DNA of 8,810 bases from an uncultured Bacilli bacterium (GTDB taxonomy: Bacteria; Bacillota_I; Bacilli_A; RF39; UBA660): assembly GCA_947585065.1 (NCBI GenBank), contig CANPWX010000036.1, positions 1 to 8,810 of the forward strand. The letters are read 5' to 3'. A program made the position numbers and the translations under genes. Below are positions 6,202 through 8,810 of this stretch, piece by piece. The notes beneath the pieces are model-generated. The model was not told the origin of the DNA. It did no database searches and saw only the letters and a program-made list of their open reading frames with translations. The stretch's first letter is position 1. Each line of letters opens with the position of its first letter.

Positions 6202-7720
6202 CCAATCGATCATTATTTCCAGTACAAGTAGATAACGTTAAAAGGTAATCATCATGAGTAACCTCTACTTGAAAATCTTTAATACTTCTACTTTTAGTCA
6301 TATGAATGTATTCATCTTTTAATTCATCAGTAGCAAAAGTCACTTTTAAATAATCACTAGTTTTAGGAATAGTATAAATAGAATAAATTTGCCAATTCAT
6401 CGTTTCATACATTGTATTAAATGAAATAGTTAAATTTTCAGGATTATTATACCAAGAAGCATTTAAGACACGATGAAGAGTTCCAAACATAACACCACTA
6501 TAATACATATTATGGCCATAAATAATAGTATTATCATTTAAAAATTTTTCTGAATTTCGAAAATCCATAAAAATCCATCCGTTACGATCATCTTCACCAT
6601 ATAGATTTTTTTTCAAATAGTATTTATTATCTGCAGCTATAACAACCGGATAATCGACATTGGTATTATTCACTTTTAAATAACCAACAACATCAGGATT
6701 AATTTCTAACAAAGCCGCAATATATCGATTTTTAATAACTAATTGTTCCTCTTTAGGTTCTTCAATTTCAACTTGATCAGCATTTTCCATTTTCTTTTTT
6801 ACTTTTTCTTGAATAGAACTAACTTCTTGCATTGCTTGATAATTTTGAATGGCAATAGAAGAGATGATACCTACAAGAAATACAACAATTGTAATACCAC
6901 ATAATCTTAAAGTATTAATAAGAACTTGTTTCATTAAATTATCAGACAAATATTCATCAGAATAAACTAAACCAATTTCAATTTTTTGCTTTTTATTCAT
7001 TTTATTAAGCTGTTTTAAAAATAAAAAATCTTTTTCTTTAGTAATATTAGCATGAAGTTCTATATAAATATTTTTATAATGATAACTATGTAAGCATTGA
7101 ATCAAAAAAGATAAATCCTCAGGATGATATTCTTCTAAAGTAATTATCCTAAGATATTTGTTAACTTTAAAGAAAGAATCCATATCTTCTTTATCATCAT
7201 CAGTCAAACTATGAAGAATTTGAATTTTCTTTTGATAATACATTTGAGAATAATGACTGAGATGATTTTGAAGCATAAAATCGGAAATATAAAAAATTTC
7301 ACTATGAGTTGTAACTTTAATATGATGTTTATCTAAATATTCAATTAAATAGTTAGGAATAGAAAAGCAATCAAGTTCTCGAATACTTTTAAATTTAATT
7401 ATTTTTTCACAAAATTCATAAGAAACATTTTCTTGTTTTTTTATTCGAATCGTTCGTATGGAAGTATTTTTGAATAAATCCATTAAAAATAAAGCTAAAT
7501 TATTACTTTGAAATGTTAAAGTATCAATAGAATTCATTTCACAAAGCTCTTGAAAAAAAGGAATAACTAACTTTTGATTCTCCGAAATATAATCATCACT
7601 AAAAACAAGTTCAGAATCACTAATAATATTAGTGTTCATTAAATCTTCTCGAACGACATGATTTTGTTTATAAGAGAATAGAAGGGCATTATTTTGAATA
7701 AATATAATAATCTTTTTCAT
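6140..7720 (-). CDS. srtB: Class B sortase with long cytoplasmic N-terminal extension
   Basis: A cysteine transpeptidase that joins surface proteins to peptidoglycan. The product has 526 residues, about twice the usual class B size. The C-terminal half (about 330-514) is a complete sortase B domain: NPDVVGYLKV and VDYPVV near its start, NGWIFMDFRN, then YGHNM with His403, LSTCT with Cys499, and Arg505 in NNDRLVIHAKL. One membrane helix lies at about 271-291, with Lys264 and Arg272 on its inner side, so it acts as a signal anchor with the sortase outside. Residues 1-268 precede it, without signal peptide or recognised domain; they alternate short beta-like hydrophobic stretches and helices, loosely like leucine-rich repeats. 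The start follows TTGGTGG (7734-7728) at 7 nt. Its divergent neighbour carries an NPQTG signal and is the likely substrate. The stop lies 62 bp inside the opposing glycosyltransferase gene. Sortase class is secure; the extension's role is unknown. Confidence 0.93.
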   Translation of the reverse strand: MKKIIIFIQNNALLFSYKQNHVVREDLMNTNIISDSELVFSDDYISENQKLVIPFFQELCEMNSIDTLTFQSNNLALFLMDLFKNTSIRTIRIKKQENVSYEFCEKIIKFKSIRELDCFSIPNYLIEYLDKHHIKVTTHSEIFYISDFMLQNHLSHYSQMYYQKKIQILHSLTDDDKEDMDSFFKVNKYLRIITLEEYHPEDLSFLIQCLHSYHYKNIYIELHANITKEKDFLFLKQLNKMNKKQKIEIGLVYSDEYLSDNLMKQVLINTLRLCGITIVVFLVGIISSIAIQNYQAMQEVSSIQEKVKKKMENADQVEIEEPKEEQLVIKNRYIAALLEINPDVVGYLKVNNTNVDYPVVIAADNKYYLKKNLYGEDDRNGWIFMDFRNSEKFLNDNTIIYGHNMYYSGVMFGTLHRVLNASWYNNPENLTISFNTMYETMNWQIYSIYTIPKTSDYLKVTFATDELKDEYIHMTKSRSIKDFQVEVTHDDYLLTLSTCTGNNDRLVIHAKLLKNMELSNLDSPDI

Positions 7721-7752
7721 TTTAACACCACCAATTCTATTCTTACTCTAAT

Positions 7753-7761
7753 ATAATACCA
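7753..7761 (-). promoter_or_regulatory. Extended -10 promoter for the sortase gene
   Basis: On the minus strand TGGTATTAT matches an extended -10 element (TGn-TATTAT), about 33 bp before the start codon. No good -35 box is present at the right distance; TTTACA-like sequences lie nearby but at poor spacing. Confidence 0.5.
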
Positions 7762-7762
7762 T

Positions 7763-7812
7763 ATTTTTTGTAAATTATTGTAAAAAAATACAAAAAATGT
7801 AGAAATTTTGTA
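7763..7812. promoter_or_regulatory. TTGTA half-site cluster between divergent promoters (putative operator)
   Basis: Four copies of TTGTA occur within 45 bp: direct at 7768-7772, 7778-7782 and 7808-7812, inverted (TACAA) at 7789-7793. They create a 10-bp perfect inverted repeat (7763-7772 with 7789-7798) and a TTGTA-A6-TACAA palindrome (7778-7793). The direct copies are 10 and 30 bp apart, close to whole helical turns. The cluster sits between the two -10 boxes, where one regulator could control both genes. Base composition alone could produce part of this. Confidence 0.4.
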
Positions 7813-7818
7813 TTTTTA

Positions 7819-7827
7819 TGATATAAT
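7819..7827 (+). promoter_or_regulatory. Extended -10 promoter for the NPQTG surface protein gene
   Basis: TGATATAAT gives a consensus extended -10 (TGn-TATAAT), 35 bp before the start codon. The -35 region (around 7798-7805) is poor, as is common for extended -10 promoters. Confidence 0.7.
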
Positions 7828-7862
7828 TGAAACATAATAAAAAAAGAAAAGAGGTTTAGTTT

Positions 7863-8507
7863 ATGAAAAAGAAAGGAATTCTATTCATTGTTCTATTTGT
7901 AATGAGTATTATACTTTATCCATTTGGTGTATCTGCTGGTTCAAAAATTGATCCTACTGATTCAAAAGGAAATTATTCAACAGAATGTCAAAAAAATACT
8001 GCTGGAACAACAGCAACTTGCTATGTTGCTCTTACTGTAGATGAAGGAAGTACAGTAAACAGTTTTACCTTTAAAGCAACACTTAAAAATTTAGTTTATA
8101 GTGGAGTAAGAGAACAGAATAGTTGGAATGTAGAAGCTCAAGATAATGGAGAAACAGTTGAATTTAAGGTTTCAAAAGCTGGTGGGTTAAGCGGTGGTAA
8201 AGAAATCGTAGCTCGTATGACTTACACAGTTCCTAATGTGGGAGAAGATTGTTCCATTGTTATTGATGGCTACCAACCAGATAATGAAGAACCAACTGAA
8301 AATCCAAAATGTAAAGTAGAAGATGGAAAATATTACTGTGAAAATGGTGAAGAATGTACAAAAGAAGAATATGATGAAAAATGTACTACTCCAACCGAAA
8401 ATCCTCAAACTGGTTCTTTTGTTCCATATGCTGTGATTATTGCTGGTGTAGCAGTAGCTGGTGGATTATATTTCTTAACTAAGAAAAATAAAATCTATCA
8501 TATGTAA
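7863..8507 (+). CDS. Sortase-anchored surface protein with NPQTG signal
   Basis: A secreted, wall-anchored protein of 214 residues. A signal peptide covers 1-25 (basic MKKK, hydrophobic core, VSA before Gly26). Residues of about 40-137 form a beta-rich module, possibly cohesin-like or Ig-like. Then comes a Cys-rich segment with Cys150, 159, 165 and 174 spaced C-x8-C-x5-C-x8-C, around KYYCENGEECTKEEY. The sorting signal is NPQTG (180-184), a membrane helix (about 187-206) and a short basic tail (KKNK). NPxTG signals are the type used by class B sortases, and a class B sortase is encoded divergently next door, so this is its probable substrate. Three more cysteines (42, 53, 130) bring the mature total to seven. 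AAGAGG (7849-7854) lies 8 nt before ATG. The surface role itself (ligand, adhesion, metal or haem binding) cannot be told. Confidence 0.9.
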   Translation: MKKKGILFIVLFVMSIILYPFGVSAGSKIDPTDSKGNYSTECQKNTAGTTATCYVALTVDEGSTVNSFTFKATLKNLVYSGVREQNSWNVEAQDNGETVEFKVSKAGGLSGGKEIVARMTYTVPNVGEDCSIVIDGYQPDNEEPTENPKCKVEDGKYYCENGEECTKEEYDEKCTTPTENPQTGSFVPYAVIIAGVAVAGGLYFLTKKNKIYHM

Positions 8508-8521
8508 AAGAGTGTCAAAAT

Positions 8522-8552
8522 AAAAAGGATTGATGTATGATCAGTTCTTTTT
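8522..8552 (+). terminator. Rho-independent terminator of the NPQTG protein gene
   Basis: A 13-bp stem (8522-8534 with 8540-8552) containing two G-U pairs, with a GTATG loop; the right arm ends in TTTTT and leads into more A/T-rich sequence. Confidence 0.7.
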
Positions 8553-8565
8553 ATTATAGAATAAA
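8545..8565 (+). repeat. 21-nt direct repeat, copy 2
   Basis: Exact copy of 3580-3600. As in copy 1, it starts within a terminator's right arm and extends beyond the T run. Confidence 0.7.
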
Positions 8566-8598
8566 GCATTAGGCTAAAATAAAAAGCTATAATGCTTT
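8563..8598. repeat. 9-bp inverted repeat between converging genes
   Basis: AAAGCATTA (8563-8571) and TAATGCTTT (8590-8598) are perfect inverted arms around an 18-nt centre. It overlaps the minus-strand terminator candidate and could contribute to stopping transcription from either side. Confidence 0.5.
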
Positions 8599-8599
8599 T
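8576..8599 (-). terminator. Terminator of the minus-strand Rpn-like gene
   Basis: On the minus strand AAAAGC (8599-8594), loop ATTATA, GCTTTT (8587-8582) and then a T-rich stretch to about 8576. It lies just after the stop codon at 8607-8605. The stem is only 6 bp, so strength is uncertain. Confidence 0.5.
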
Positions 8600-8604
8600 A
8601 AACA

Positions 8605-8810
8605 CTATAGCTCTTCGTTTTCTTTTAATGTCTCAATTTCTTCCAGAGTTAAGCCAGTAACTTTAGAAATAGTAGAAATTTCAATGTTTTCTTGTAACAT
8701 CTTCTTTGCTATTTCTATATTTCGTTCTTCAATACCAGATTCTTTTGCTATTTTCATCTCTGTTGCATGGACTTTTTTGATGTCTTCTTCTCTGGTAAGC
8801 CAACTTGTGA
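8605..8810 (-). CDS. PD-(D/E)XK nuclease family transposase (Rpn-like), C-terminal fragment
   Basis: The minus-strand frame is open from the window edge to a TAG stop, giving 67 residues; the gene's 5' part lies beyond the window. Visible are TSWLTREEDIKKVHATEM, then a helical segment with IEIAKKMLQENIEIS, then TISKVTGLTLEEIETLKE. This tail, a Lys/Glu-rich helix followed by an HTH-like 'ISKVTGLTLEEIE' end, is typical of the Rpn/transposase_31-like family of recombination-promoting nucleases. The catalytic PD-(D/E)XK core would be N-terminal and is not in view, so activity and intactness cannot be judged. The family call rests on the tail alone. Confidence 0.65.
   Translation of the reverse strand, partial: TSWLTREEDIKKVHATEMKIAKESGIEERNIEIAKKMLQENIEISTISKVTGLTLEEIETLKENEEL

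Noticed and set aside
7769..7784. A definite WalR box (TGTAAA pair) upstream of the sortase gene
   Set aside because: The spacer is 4 nt instead of the consensus 5 and the region is A/T-rich; kept only as part of the half-site cluster.
7741..7862. CRISPR-like array in the repeat-rich divergent region
   Set aside because: The repeats are only 5-10 bp, unevenly spaced and A/T-rich, with no unique spacers or cas genes.
1..8810. No TGA stop codon among ten gene ends, hinting at a Mollicutes-type code
   Set aside because: All of about twenty tryptophan codons are TGG and no gene needs TGA read-through. Ten stops are too few; low-GC genomes often avoid TGA.

Overview
The window is AT-rich DNA from a Gram-positive, low-GC member of the Bacillota. 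The evidence is RNase Y, a dacB-spmA-spmB cluster, a class B sortase with a sortase-anchored protein, Shine-Dalgarno sites of the AGGAGG/AGGTGG type and strong rho-independent terminators. About twenty tryptophan codons are all TGG and no stop is TGA, so the standard bacterial code fits. A gut-type lineage of Bacilli or Clostridia is my guess; genus cannot be told from the sequence.

Layout. 1-555 (+): the 3' end of rny (RNase Y HD domain), closed by a terminator that overlaps its stop codon. 602-2752 (+): dacB (D,D-carboxypeptidase), spmA and spmB, joined by 7- and 8-nt overlaps. This is the gene order of the Bacillus subtilis spore-cortex operon. 2753-2903: a leader with a sigma-A promoter and a LexA-like palindrome. 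2904-3566 (+): a membrane-anchored glucosaminidase/lysozyme-like wall hydrolase with a terminator. 3683-5065 (+): a protein with a long Pro/Thr-rich cytoplasmic tail, one membrane span and extracellular Ig-like domains, with its own promoter and terminator. 5116-6201 (+): a family 2 glycosyltransferase fused to TPR repeats. 6140-7720 (-): a class B sortase with an unusual extension of about 265 residues before its membrane anchor; its 3' end overlaps the glycosyltransferase gene tail-to-tail by 62 bp. 7721-7862: a divergent control region with two extended -10 promoters around a cluster of TTGTA half-sites. 7863-8507 (+): a secreted protein with an NPQTG sorting signal. 8508-8604: terminators for the two converging genes. 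8605-8810 (-): the C-terminus of a PD-(D/E)XK nuclease family transposase-like (Rpn) protein.

The genes from dacB to the NPQTG protein mostly concern the cell envelope: peptidoglycan trimming, cortex maturation, wall hydrolysis, glycosylation and protein anchoring. The most notable unit is the divergent sortase/substrate pair at 6140-8507. The sortase resembles class B enzymes only in its C-terminal half, the neighbour carries a matching NPQTG signal, and both promoters flank one repeat-rich control region. The function of the sortase's cytoplasmic half is not recognisable from sequence and is the best candidate here for something undescribed.
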